Below, one piece after another: positions 45,171 to 53,794 of a DNA stretch of 64,000 nucleotides. Position numbers and translations under genes: made by a program. The notes under the pieces are model-generated. The model saw only the letters and a program-made list of their open reading frames with translations. It did no database searches and was not told the DNA's origin. The stretch spans positions 1,116,001 through 1,180,000 of the forward strand of contig CAVRHR010000003.1 in NCBI GenBank assembly GCA_963721005.1, in the 5' to 3' direction. Source of the stretch: VAZQ01 sp963721005. Lineage in GTDB: Bacteria; Pseudomonadota; Alphaproteobacteria; Rhizobiales; Xanthobacteraceae. Position 1 is the first letter of the stretch. Every line of letters starts with the position of its first letter.

Positions 45171-46652
45171 GTGGCGCGAACCGAGACCTGCGACATCATC
45201 GTCATCGGCGGCGGCAGCGCGGCCTTCTCGGCGGCCGTCTCGGCCAGGCAGGCGGGTGCCCGGCAGGTGGTGATGCTGGAGAAGGCGGCGGAGGCGGAAT
45301 ACGGCGGCAATGCCCGCTATTCCGGAACCGGCTTCCGCTTCGTGCATGGCGGCGCGCAGGAAATCCGGAAGTTCATCCCGGAGGTGGACGACGCGCTGTT
45401 CGCCAACATGACCATCCCGGCCTACGGCGCCGCCGACTTCACGGCTGATCTCGAGCGCATGACCCAAGGGCGCATGAACCGGCAGCTTTCGCAGCTCCTG
45501 GTCGACCAATCGAACGAGGCGCTGCATTGGATGCGGCAGACCGGCATCCGCTGGGAGCCGCTCAAGGAGCACGCCAAAGTCGGCGACAAGCTCTATTTCG
45601 AGCGCGGCATCGCCATCCATGTGGCAGGCGGCGGTATCGGCCAGCTCACGCAATGGCGGCAAATCGCGGACGCGCTCGGGATCGAGATTCGGTTCGATTC
45701 GCCGGTCTGCGCGGTGCATGGCGACCTGCGGCGGGTCGAGGGCGTCGCGGTCAGCGGGCCGGAGGGCCGTTACGACCTCAAGGCCAAGTCGGTGATCGCC
45801 TGCGCGGGCGGCTTCCAGGCCAATCCGGAGATGCGCGCGCGCTATCTCGCCGGCAACACCGACCTCATGAAGGTGCGCGGCAGCCGCCACGACACCGGCG
45901 AGGTGCTGCGCTTTCTCATCGACATCGGAGCCCGCGGCGCCGGCCATTGGCAATCAGGCCACATGTCGCCGATCGACGCCAATGCGCCCGACTTCGAGAC
46001 CCCGCAGCACGCCGACGGCCGTGGCAATACCCAAAGCCGCTATGACTATCCCTACGGTATCAGCGTCAATGCGCTCGGCGTGCGCTTCTTCGACGAAGGC
46101 GAGGCGCAGCATTCCTACACCTATGCCAAGACCGGCCGCGCCGTGATGGCGCAGCCGGGCGCGCTGGCCTACCAGATCTACGATCAGGAGGGCCTCAAGC
46201 GGCTGCGCTATCCGCATCACCAGGCGACCTTCGTGGAAGCGCCCACCATCGCCGAGCTGGCCGGCAAGATCGGGATCGAGGCCGCGGTGCTCAGCCACAC
46301 GGTCGCGCAATTCAACGATGCGGTGTGCGACGACATCCCGTTCGATCCCACCCGGCCGGACGGCAAGGCCACAAGCGGACTGGCGCCGCCGAAATCCAAC
46401 TGGGCCTGCCGTATCGCGGCGCCGCCGTTTCGCGCCTATCCGGTGACCGGCGGCATCACCTTCACGTTCGGCGGCCTCGCGGTCGATCATCATGCCCAGG
46501 TGATCAACACCGTCGATCAGCCCATCAAAGGCCTGTTTGCCTCCGGCGACATCGTCGGGCTGTTCTTCCACAACTACCCGTCATTCACCGGGCAGACCCG
46601 CAACGCCGTGTTCGGCCGCCTGGCGGGCAAATCCGCGGTCGAGGAAAATTAG
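45171..46652 (+). CDS. FAD-dependent oxidoreductase, tricarballylate dehydrogenase (TcuA)-like
   Basis: The 493-residue protein starts at GTG 45171. It has the FAD motif DIIVIGGGSAAFSAAVSARQ, the flavoprotein signature YGGNARYSGTGFRF, and the C-terminal VTGGITFTFGGLAVDHHAQV, LFASGDIVGLFFHNYPSFTG as in TcuA and related fumarate-reductase-like enzymes. TcuA oxidises tricarballylate to cis-aconitate in Salmonella with TcuB re-oxidising the flavin. No TcuB gene is in the window. Together with the TctC gene upstream it forms a two-gene unit bounded by an inverted repeat pair. Confidence 0.87.
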   Translation: MARTETCDIIVIGGGSAAFSAAVSARQAGARQVVMLEKAAEAEYGGNARYSGTGFRFVHGGAQEIRKFIPEVDDALFANMTIPAYGAADFTADLERMTQGRMNRQLSQLLVDQSNEALHWMRQTGIRWEPLKEHAKVGDKLYFERGIAIHVAGGGIGQLTQWRQIADALGIEIRFDSPVCAVHGDLRRVEGVAVSGPEGRYDLKAKSVIACAGGFQANPEMRARYLAGNTDLMKVRGSRHDTGEVLRFLIDIGARGAGHWQSGHMSPIDANAPDFETPQHADGRGNTQSRYDYPYGISVNALGVRFFDEGEAQHSYTYAKTGRAVMAQPGALAYQIYDQEGLKRLRYPHHQATFVEAPTIAELAGKIGIEAAVLSHTVAQFNDAVCDDIPFDPTRPDGKATSGLAPPKSNWACRIAAPPFRAYPVTGGITFTFGGLAVDHHAQVINTVDQPIKGLFASGDIVGLFFHNYPSFTGQTRNAVFGRLAGKSAVEEN

Positions 46653-46706
46653 CGAGGTTGCGCCCCAGAGCGATAAGCCATGTCACAGCGGCAGATCAAC
46701 CATCAG

Positions 46707-46822
46707 CCTCATCCTGAGAAGTATCGCGCAGCGATGCGTCTCGAAGGATGGCCGCGAAGTCCGCGCCATGCGGCCATCCTTCGAGACGGCCGCGCGAAGA
46801 GCGCGGCCTCCTCAGGATGAGG
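46707..46822. repeat. Palindromic repeat, right copy of an inverted pair
   Basis: Starts CCTCATCCTGAGAAGTATCG and ends GGCCTCCTCAGGATGAGG; inner arms GTCTCGAAGGATGG and CCATCCTTCGAGAC. It is the reverse complement of the element at 43787-43899 with a few substitutions. The two enclose a 2.8-kb segment with the TctC and TcuA-like genes. Confidence 0.85.
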
Positions 46823-46850
46823 TCTGCACACAGCAGGGCCCCCGCGCCCG

Positions 46851-48254
46851 ATGATCCAGCCTCTCAACGAGATCAGCGCGCCGATGCGCGCGCTCAGCAG
46901 CTACATCGCGCAGGCGCCGAGGCGGCGATTGCCGGCGGCGGTGGCCGAGAAGGCGCGGCACCACGTGCTCGATACGATGGCCGCCATGGTGTCGGGCGCG
47001 CGGCTTCCGCCCGGGCGGGCCGCGATCGCCTATGTGCGGGGGCTCGGCGGCACCGCGCAGGCGTCGGTCGTCGGCAGCCGGGTGGTGACCTCCTGCGTCA
47101 ACGCCGCGCTCGCCAACGGCATGCTGGCGCACGCGGACGAGACCGACAACTCGCATGCGCCCTCGCGCAACCATCCGGGCTGCGCGGTGGTGCCGGCGGC
47201 GTTAGCCGCCGCGGAGGCCGGGCACGCCAGCGGCGAGCAGTTCCTGCGCGCGGTGGTGCTGGGCTATGACGTGGCGGCGCGGCTCAACTACGCGCTCGGC
47301 GCCGACGCTTTTGCGTTCGCGGGCCGCATGACCCACAGCTTCGGCGGCACCTTCGGGGCGGGCGCGGCGGCGGCGGCGCTCCTCGGCCTCGATGCCGCGG
47401 CGGCGCAGCACCTCCTCTCCTATTGCGCCCAGCAGGCCTCGGGCGTGGGCTCGAGCGTGCGCGACGGCGACCACATCGAGAAGGCATTCGATTTCGGCGG
47501 CATGCCGGCGCGCAACGGCATCGCCGCCGCCACCATGGTGGCGGCCGGTTTCACCGGGGTCGACGACGTGTTCAGCGGCGAGCGCAATTTCTTCCAGGCT
47601 TACGGGGCGACGCCCGATCCGGGCAAGCTCGCCGATGGCCTCGGCGGGCGCTTCGAGATCCTCGGTACCAACATCAAGAAATGGTCGGCCGGCTCGCCCG
47701 CACAATCGGCCATCGATGCGCTCTTGCACCTGATGGAAACCGCCGGCGTCGCCGCCCGCAACATCAAGACCATCACGGTGCATCTGCCGACCGGCTCGGA
47801 CCGCACCGTCGACCGCACGCCGGCGCCCGACGTCAATATCCAGCACCTGCTCGCCATGCTGCTGGTCGACGGCACCCTGACGTTCCGCTCGATCCACGAC
47901 CACGCCCGCATGGCCGACCCGACAATCCGGGCGCTGCGGGCCAAGATACAAGTCGTGCCGAGCGACGAGCTGCTGCATGCGCGGCCGCGCCGCCAGGCGA
48001 TCGTTGAGGTCGAGACCCTTGACGGCGGACGTCACGGCCATCGCATCGTCGCGGTCCGCGGCACCGCCGACAACCCGATGAACGGCGCCGAGGTGGAGGC
48101 CAAGGCGCGCGATCTCATGGGCGGGGTGCTGGGGAGGAAGCGAGCCGAGGCGCTGATCGAGGCGCTCCGCAACCTCGCCACCGTCAAGGACATGGCGCGC
48201 CTGCGCCCGCTCTGGCAGGCGGCGACGCCGCGACCTTCGGGAGCAAGACGTTGA
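46851..48254 (+). CDS. MmgE/PrpD family protein
   Basis: The 467-residue protein shows the family pattern: HHVLDTMAAMVSGARLPPGR, HADETDNSHAPSRNHPGCAV, GYDVAARLNYALG, SFGGTFGAGAAAAALLGLDA and KKWSAGSPAQSAIDALLHLM. PrpD dehydrates 2-methylcitrate; other members act on related hydroxy-acids such as cis-aconitate or iminodisuccinate. The DETDNSH and RNHPG segments contain the probable active-site histidines. The next gene's TTG start overlaps its stop codon, so the MmgE/PrpD and cyclodeaminase-like proteins are coupled. Confidence 0.9.
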   Translation: MIQPLNEISAPMRALSSYIAQAPRRRLPAAVAEKARHHVLDTMAAMVSGARLPPGRAAIAYVRGLGGTAQASVVGSRVVTSCVNAALANGMLAHADETDNSHAPSRNHPGCAVVPAALAAAEAGHASGEQFLRAVVLGYDVAARLNYALGADAFAFAGRMTHSFGGTFGAGAAAAALLGLDAAAAQHLLSYCAQQASGVGSSVRDGDHIEKAFDFGGMPARNGIAAATMVAAGFTGVDDVFSGERNFFQAYGATPDPGKLADGLGGRFEILGTNIKKWSAGSPAQSAIDALLHLMETAGVAARNIKTITVHLPTGSDRTVDRTPAPDVNIQHLLAMLLVDGTLTFRSIHDHARMADPTIRALRAKIQVVPSDELLHARPRRQAIVEVETLDGGRHGHRIVAVRGTADNPMNGAEVEAKARDLMGGVLGRKRAEALIEALRNLATVKDMARLRPLWQAATPRPSGARR

Positions 48255-49330
48255 CGCTGCTCCTGTCCAACGAAGAGGTCGACAGCCTGCTGCAGATGCC
48301 GGATTGCATGGCGGCGATGGAGGGCGCTTTCCGGGCCATCGGCGACCGCCGTGCCGCCAATGCGGGGCGCTGCGAGATTCTCACCCCCACGGCGCGCGAC
48401 GACGCGCTCTATTCGCTCATGAACATGAACGGCGTAGTACCGGAGCTGGGGGTCGCGGCGGTGCGCATCAATTCCGACATCCTGACCTGGCCGGCATCGC
48501 CGGACGGTCTCAAGCGCGTCAAGGTTCCGGCCGCGCCGAACCAGCGCTATGTCGGCCTGGTGCTCCTGTTCAGCACGACGACCGGCGAGCCCTTGGCGAT
48601 CTATCCGGACGGCGTGGTCCAGCGCATGCGCACCGGCGCTACCTCGGGCCTGGCGGCGAAATATCTGGCCCGCCAGAATGCCCGCACCGTCGCGCTGCTC
48701 GGCACCGGCTGGCAAGCCGGCAGCCAGGCGATGGCGGTCTGCGCGACCCTGCCGATCGAGCGGATCGCCTGCTACAGCCCGCGCGAGGCGAGCCGGCGCG
48801 CCTTTGCGGCCGAGATGAGCGCGCAGCTCGGGATCGCGGTCACCGCCGCGGCCTCGGCGCGCGAGGCGGTGCGCGGCGCCGACGTGGTGCTGTGCGCCAC
48901 CAACAGCATGCAGCCGATGCTGCCGGTCGATTGGCTCGAGCCCGGCATGCATGTGAGCAGCCTCAAGCGGCTCGAGCTCGATCCCGCGGTGGCGGCTGCC
49001 GCCGATACCGTGGTCACCCATTCCCACAACGCCGATGCGCCCACGCAGATCATCCGCGCCGACGGCGCCGAGCTCGCCAGCGAGACCGACCGGCAGAAGG
49101 CCGTGCTCGCGAGGGCGATCAACGAGGAGACGCTGCCGACGCTCGCCGACATCGTGCTCGGACGTAGCCCCGGCCGCCGCGGCGACCGCGACATTACGCT
49201 GTTCCTCAATTACACCGGCCTGGGCTATCAATTCGCGGCGACCGGCGCGCTCATCTACCGGCGCGCACTGGAGCGCGGAATGGGGCGCCGGCTGGACACC
49301 GACTGGTTCACCAGCGCGGTGCCGTCATGA
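48251..49330 (+). CDS. Ornithine cyclodeaminase/mu-crystallin family protein
   Basis: Start is TTG 48251, overlapping the previous stop (TTGA). The 359-residue protein has the substrate-side RMRTGATSGLAAKYLARQNA and the NAD-binding VALLGTGWQAGSQAMAVCAT, then ADVVLCATNSMQPMLPVDWL. Family members include ornithine cyclodeaminase, alanine dehydrogenase, ketimine reductase and, importantly here, enzymes reducing or deaminating acidic imines. With an MmgE/PrpD gene upstream, an iminodisuccinate-like or hydroxy-aspartate route is conceivable (inference). The downstream TctC gene begins at its end. Confidence 0.88.
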   Translation: MTLLLSNEEVDSLLQMPDCMAAMEGAFRAIGDRRAANAGRCEILTPTARDDALYSLMNMNGVVPELGVAAVRINSDILTWPASPDGLKRVKVPAAPNQRYVGLVLLFSTTTGEPLAIYPDGVVQRMRTGATSGLAAKYLARQNARTVALLGTGWQAGSQAMAVCATLPIERIACYSPREASRRAFAAEMSAQLGIAVTAAASAREAVRGADVVLCATNSMQPMLPVDWLEPGMHVSSLKRLELDPAVAAAADTVVTHSHNADAPTQIIRADGAELASETDRQKAVLARAINEETLPTLADIVLGRSPGRRGDRDITLFLNYTGLGYQFAATGALIYRRALERGMGRRLDTDWFTSAVPS

Positions 49331-49347
49331 AAGGTGGGAGGCATGCC

Positions 49348-50364
49348 ATGAATGGTCTCTGGCGCGCGATCCGGCTGGGCCTGCTCCTGATCCTGCCGAT
49401 GGGCCTCGTCTCCGCCGCCGGCGCCCAGGACTTCTACCAGGGCAAGAACGTCAATTTCGTCATCGGCTATCCGGTCGGCGGCGGCTACGACACCTATAGC
49501 AGGCTGATCGCGGCGCATCTCGGCGACCATCTGGCCGGGCATCCCTCCGTCATCCCTCTCAACATGCCGGGAGCCGTCACCATCCGGGCCACCAACTATC
49601 TCTACAACGAGGCCCCCAAGGACGGCACCGTGGTCGGCATGATCGACCAGGCCATCTATCTCAACCAGATTCTCGGCACCGCCCAGCTGCGCGCCGACGC
49701 GGTGCGCTTCAACTGGATCGGCCGCCTCGTCTCCAACAGTGCGGTGCTCTATGCTTGGCATCTCTCGCCGGTGAAGAAGATCGAGGACACGTTCTCGCGC
49801 GAGCTGATCGTGGCCGCGGGCGGCGTGTCGTCGCGGCTCAATTGGCTGGTGCTCAACACCGTGGTGGGCACCAAGCTCAAGCTGATCAGCGGCTATCCGG
49901 GCACCGGCGAGGAGCGTATCGCCATGGAGCGCGGCGAGATCGAGGCCATGAGCCAGCCCTGGCCGATCATCAAGACCGAGCTGGCGCAGTGGCTGGCGGA
50001 GAAGAAGATCAGCCTCCTGGTGCAGACCGGCGTCGACAGGAACCCGGGCCTCACCGGCGTGCCGCGAATGATCGATCTCGCCAAGAACGAGGAGGATGCC
50101 GCGCTCTTGAGCCTGTTCTCCACGCCCTCGACCATTGGGCGCTCGGTGGTGGCGCCGCCCGGTCTGCCGGCGCCGCGGGTCGCGGAGCTGCGCCGCGCGT
50201 TCACCGAGACGCTGCGGGACCCGGCGTTCCTGCGCGATCTCGAGCGCGCCCATCTCGATCTCGAGCCACTAACCGGCGAGGAGCTGCAGGCCGCAGTCGC
50301 GGGCGCCCGAAGCTTCTCGCCCGAGCTGATCGCGCGCGCGCAACGCATCGCCGAGGCGCGCTGA
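49348..50364 (+). CDS. TctC/Bug-type periplasmic substrate-binding protein
   Basis: I choose ATG 49348, six bases after GGGAGG; ATG 49327 overlaps the preceding stop and remains possible. The 338-residue protein has a signal peptide (IRLGLLLILPMGLVSAAGAQ), DFYQGKNVNFVIGYPVGGGY and APKDGTVVGMIDQ. It belongs to the FYxGK subfamily. As the last gene of the MmgE/PrpD-cyclodeaminase operon it probably brings in the acid these enzymes convert. Confidence 0.9.
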   Translation: MNGLWRAIRLGLLLILPMGLVSAAGAQDFYQGKNVNFVIGYPVGGGYDTYSRLIAAHLGDHLAGHPSVIPLNMPGAVTIRATNYLYNEAPKDGTVVGMIDQAIYLNQILGTAQLRADAVRFNWIGRLVSNSAVLYAWHLSPVKKIEDTFSRELIVAAGGVSSRLNWLVLNTVVGTKLKLISGYPGTGEERIAMERGEIEAMSQPWPIIKTELAQWLAEKKISLLVQTGVDRNPGLTGVPRMIDLAKNEEDAALLSLFSTPSTIGRSVVAPPGLPAPRVAELRRAFTETLRDPAFLRDLERAHLDLEPLTGEELQAAVAGARSFSPELIARAQRIAEAR

Positions 50365-50412
50365 AGGTTTGGGCTATCGCATACGACGAAACCACCGGGC
50401 TCTCCACGATTG

Positions 50413-50544
50413 CCTCCCCCTGCAAGGGGGAGGTCGACCCGCAAAGCGGGTCGGGTGGGGGTCCCGCCGCAAGCACCGAGCCCGCCGGAAAGCGGGACCC
50501 CCACCCGGCGCCTTCGGCGCCACCCTCCCCCTTGCAGGGGGAGG
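50413..50544. repeat. Long palindromic repeat
   Basis: The terminal arms at 50413-50433 and 50524-50544 (CCTCCCCCTGCAAGGGGG type) are exact inverses over 21 bases and each is itself nearly palindromic. Inside are AAAGCGGGTCGGGTGGGGGT and its inverse. It is a dispersed element of Rhizobiales in the gap between the TctC and dienelactone hydrolase genes. Confidence 0.8.
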
Positions 50545-50606
50545 GAATCGACCGGGGCTCGGCCGCAACATATCTAAGTGTCCGTTGCGCAAACCACGGA
50601 GGCGAA

Positions 50607-51314
50607 ATGTCGGAAGTCACCAGCATCAAGGTCGATGGCGAGCCGATGGACATATATCTGGATCGGCCGGCCGCGGGGGCGCCGTGGCCCGCGATCGTGC
50701 TGACCTATCATCGCGAAGGCATCGACGACTTCACCAAATGGGTGGCTCGCCAATATGCGCAGGCCGGTTATCTGGTCGCGGTGCCGGAGGTTTCGCACCG
50801 GATCCCCGCCGAGGTGCCGCTGCATGATCGCAAGCAGCATCTGCGGGATCCGCAGCTCGTCGCCGATATCGCCGCCACGATCGCCTATCTCAAGACCCGC
50901 CCCGACGTGGTGGCGGACCGCTTGGCTATCGCCGGACATTGCATGGGCGGACACATCATGTTCGTGGCGGCCTGCGCGCTGCCGGACTTCGCCTGCGCGG
51001 TCGCCTGCTACCCGACCGGCATGTTCGAGACCTGGGGCGGGAGCGCGACACCATTCGAGCAGCTCGGCCGGCTCAATTGCCCGGTGATCGGCTTCTTCGG
51101 CAACGACGACCGCAATCCCTCCCCGCAAGACGCCGATAAGCTCGATGCCGAGCTTACGCGCCACGGCATCGCCCACACGTTCCACCGCTACCCCGGCGCC
51201 GCGCACGGCTTCCAGCGTCCCGCCAAGCAGGAGCCGGCGATCCAGGCGGCGCAGAAGGATTCGTGGGAGAGGACGTTTGCGTTTTTGGCGGAGAAGCTGG
51301 CGCCGGGCCACTGA
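50607..51314 (+). CDS. Dienelactone hydrolase family protein
   Basis: Starting at ATG 50607 behind ACGGAGGCG, the 235-residue protein has the cysteine elbow GHCMGG (Cys112), an acid in FFGNDDRNPS (Asp166 or Asp167) and His199 in GAAHGF. It differs from the paralogue at 3877-4626 in length and in the region after the nucleophile, so they are not recent duplicates. The frame is open upstream to 49755 but that is the antisense-like shadow of the TctC gene. The substrate is unknown. Confidence 0.88.
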   Translation: MSEVTSIKVDGEPMDIYLDRPAAGAPWPAIVLTYHREGIDDFTKWVARQYAQAGYLVAVPEVSHRIPAEVPLHDRKQHLRDPQLVADIAATIAYLKTRPDVVADRLAIAGHCMGGHIMFVAACALPDFACAVACYPTGMFETWGGSATPFEQLGRLNCPVIGFFGNDDRNPSPQDADKLDAELTRHGIAHTFHRYPGAAHGFQRPAKQEPAIQAAQKDSWERTFAFLAEKLAPGH

Positions 51315-51349
51315 CGCGCGCTTCTAGATGGCGCGAACGCCGTCCAAGT

Positions 51350-51435
51350 GTCGTCCCTGCGAAAGCAGGGACCCATACGCTGTGCCCTTTCGATAGGCTG
51401 CGGCGTATGGGTCCCGGCTATTCGACCGGGACGAC
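51350..51435. repeat. Palindromic repeat (GTCGTCCCTGCG class), left copy of an inverted pair
   Basis: The 86-base element starts GTCGTCCCTGCGAAAGCAGG and ends TCGACCGGGACGAC. Its reverse complement recurs at 55632-55717, including the asymmetric GCTGTGCCC and GCTGCGGCGTATGGGTCCCG parts. The two copies enclose three genes. Confidence 0.82.
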
Positions 51436-51531
51436 GGAGATTTGATCGCGCGCGTCACCCGATACGCGACTGCGCTTTCAGCCTATACTCCCGCCACGCC
51501 GCATGAGACGGCACGCCACCGGGAGGACCAC

Positions 51532-52494
51532 ATGATCGCACGCCGTGCCCTGATCAGGGGCGCTTCGCTGGCCGCCATGGCGGCCGCGGCCTCGGGCATT
51601 TCAGTGAGATCGAGCCAGGCGCAGCAGGCGCCCAACTCGAGCGGCACCGAGGCGGCGAAGCTCAAGGCGCCGGCCAACGCCAGCGACTGCCACATGCACA
51701 TCTATGATCCGCGCTTTCCGGAATCGAACCCGCGGCCGGGCCCTAATCCGAAGAACGCCACCGTGCAGGATTACCGGCTGCTGCAGAAGCGCACCGGAAC
51801 CACCCGCGTGGTGGTGGTGACGCCTCGCAACTACGCGACCGACAACCGGGTGACGGTCGATGCGCTGTCGCAGCTCGGCCAGAACGCCAGGGGCATCGCG
51901 GTCCTGCATCCGACGGTCACCGATGCGGAGCTCAAGAGCCTCAACGACGCCGGCATCCGCGGCGTCCGCTTCACGCTCGGCGATCCCAGTACCGCGGTGG
52001 TGTCGTTCGACATGGTGGAGCCGCTGGCGAAGCGCATCGTCGACCTCGGTTGGCACGTGCAGTTCAACCTGGACGGCGACCAGATCGTGGATCACGCCGA
52101 TCTCCTGGGGCGCCTACCCACGCAGATGGTGTTCGATCACATGGGCCACCCGACCTTGCCGGCGGGCGTCGAGCATGCGTCGTTCGGCATCATGCGGCGC
52201 CTCATCGACAAGGGCCGCACCTGGATCAAGCTGTCGGGCGCCTATGCGAACAGCAAGATCGGCGCGCCGTCATACCCGGAGGCCACCACCATCGCGCAGG
52301 CTTTCGTCAAGGCGGCGCCGGAGCGCATGGTGTGGGGCAGCGATTGGCCGCATCCGGGCGAGCAGGCGAAGTCGCCGTTGCCGAACGACGCCTTGCTGTT
52401 CGACCTGCTCGCCGTCTGGGCGCCTGACGAAGCCACCCGAACCCGCATCCTGGTGGCCAATCCGGAAACGCTCTACGGCTTTGCGAAAGCCTGA
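51532..52494 (+). CDS. Exported amidohydrolase, 2-pyrone-4,6-dicarboxylate hydrolase (LigI)-like
   Basis: Start ATG 51532 follows GGGAGGACCAC. The 320-residue protein has a twin-arginine-like signal (ARRALIRGASLAAMAAAASG), the first metal pair in DCHMHIYDP, VFDHMGHP in the middle and WGSDWPHP near the end, as in the TIM-barrel amidohydrolase_2 family that includes LigI and 4-sulfomuconolactonase. LigI opens 2-pyrone-4,6-dicarboxylate in lignin-derived aromatic degradation; it is cytoplasmic, whereas this protein is exported, so its lactone or amide substrate must be periplasmic. It starts a three-gene group. Confidence 0.87.
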   Translation: MIARRALIRGASLAAMAAAASGISVRSSQAQQAPNSSGTEAAKLKAPANASDCHMHIYDPRFPESNPRPGPNPKNATVQDYRLLQKRTGTTRVVVVTPRNYATDNRVTVDALSQLGQNARGIAVLHPTVTDAELKSLNDAGIRGVRFTLGDPSTAVVSFDMVEPLAKRIVDLGWHVQFNLDGDQIVDHADLLGRLPTQMVFDHMGHPTLPAGVEHASFGIMRRLIDKGRTWIKLSGAYANSKIGAPSYPEATTIAQAFVKAAPERMVWGSDWPHPGEQAKSPLPNDALLFDLLAVWAPDEATRTRILVANPETLYGFAKA

Positions 52495-52506
52495 CAGGAG
52501 AACGCC

Positions 52507-53673
52507 ATGTCTCAACGTTTCATGTCACTTCATTCTGTGTTCTTGATCGGCATCGCTCTGCTGTCGGTACTCGTGGCCGCAGCCGCCCGGGCCGAGCCGC
52601 CCAAGCTGCCGGTGCCAGCCGTCGACCAGACGGCGATCGCCCAGCGCGGCTATTTCTATATCGGCGGCAAATATGTGGGCGAGCCCGGCAAGGAGATCAT
52701 GCAGGGCCAGATTTATGTGGAGGTGCTGGCCCCCCGAGACGTGCGCCGGCCCTACCCGCTGGTGCTGATTCACGGTGCCGCCCAGACGGCGACCAACTGG
52801 ATGGGAACGCCGGACGGACGCAAGGGCTGGGCCGAGTATTTCGTGGAGCAGGGCTACGTGGTCTACATGATCGACCAGCCCATGCGCGGCCGCTCCGCCG
52901 CGCATCCCGCCGACGGCGCCACCCGCATGTTCACGGCGGCCAACGAGGAGTTCCAGTTCACCGCCATCGAGACGGCCGGAACCTGGCCGCAGGCCAAGAA
53001 GCACACGCAGTGGCCGGGCGAAGGGCCGAACAAGGGGCGCAAGGGCGATCCGCTGTTCGATGCGTTCTATGCGACGCAAGTGGAGACCGTGGTCTCGAAC
53101 GAGGAGACCCAGCAACGCAACAAGGACGCGGGCGCCGCGCTTCTCGACAAGATCGGACCGGTGATCGTGCTGACGCACTCGCAATCCGGCGCCTTCGGCT
53201 GGCTGATCGCCGACGCGCGGCCCCAACTGGTCAAGGCGGTGGTCGCCATCGAGCCCTCAGGGCCGCCATTCGAGGCCGCGATCATCGGCACCGGCAAGGC
53301 GCGCGCGTGGGGACCAACCGACATCCCGATTGCCTACGATCCGCCGGTCAAAGATGCGAGCGAGATCGCGATCGAGCGGGAGGCCAAGGCCGACGGCCCG
53401 GACATGTTCGTGTGCTGGATGCAGAAGCCGCCCGCCCGCACGCTGGTCAACCTCAAGAACATTCCGGTGATGGTGATGACGTCGGAAGCCTCCTATCACG
53501 CGGCCTATGATCACTGCACCGCGAAATATCTCAACCAGGCGGGCGTCAAGACCGAGTTCATCCCGCTGCAGGAGCGCGGCATCCGCGGCAACGGCCACAT
53601 GGTGATGATCGAGAAGAACAATCTCGACATTGCCCATGTGATCGACGAGTGGGTGGTCAAGAACGTGAAGTAA
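52507..53673 (+). CDS. Exported alpha/beta hydrolase (esterase-like)
   Basis: The 388-residue protein has a signal peptide (VFLIGIALLSVLVAAAARAE), an oxyanion region PLVLIHGAAQTATNWMGTPD, the nucleophile in VIVLTHSQSGAFGW and a probable histidine in IRGNGHMVMIEKNN. An insertion rich in polar residues between strands 5 and 6 forms the lid. It is 12 bases from the amidohydrolase gene and surely co-transcribed. The substrate is unknown; a carboxylic ester or lactone is likely. Confidence 0.85.
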   Translation: MSQRFMSLHSVFLIGIALLSVLVAAAARAEPPKLPVPAVDQTAIAQRGYFYIGGKYVGEPGKEIMQGQIYVEVLAPRDVRRPYPLVLIHGAAQTATNWMGTPDGRKGWAEYFVEQGYVVYMIDQPMRGRSAAHPADGATRMFTAANEEFQFTAIETAGTWPQAKKHTQWPGEGPNKGRKGDPLFDAFYATQVETVVSNEETQQRNKDAGAALLDKIGPVIVLTHSQSGAFGWLIADARPQLVKAVVAIEPSGPPFEAAIIGTGKARAWGPTDIPIAYDPPVKDASEIAIEREAKADGPDMFVCWMQKPPARTLVNLKNIPVMVMTSEASYHAAYDHCTAKYLNQAGVKTEFIPLQERGIRGNGHMVMIEKNNLDIAHVIDEWVVKNVK

Positions 53674-53794
53674 GGCCACCGGGATGACGGGTCGCATCGC
53701 GGCTCGAAAGCAGGTGCAAAACGCGCAATTGCCGCTACACTCGGACCTTACCCGCCTGGTCGCATCGAGAAGAAAATAGAGAGGGAGGATTTCC

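Noticed and set aside
43787..46822. The inverted palindromes as ends of an insertion sequence
   Set aside because: No transposase gene lies between them and the elements are long internal hairpins of a dispersed repeat class, without visible target duplications.
50413..50544. A short CRISPR array
   Set aside because: There are only two arms, in inverted and not direct orientation, and no spacers or cas genes.
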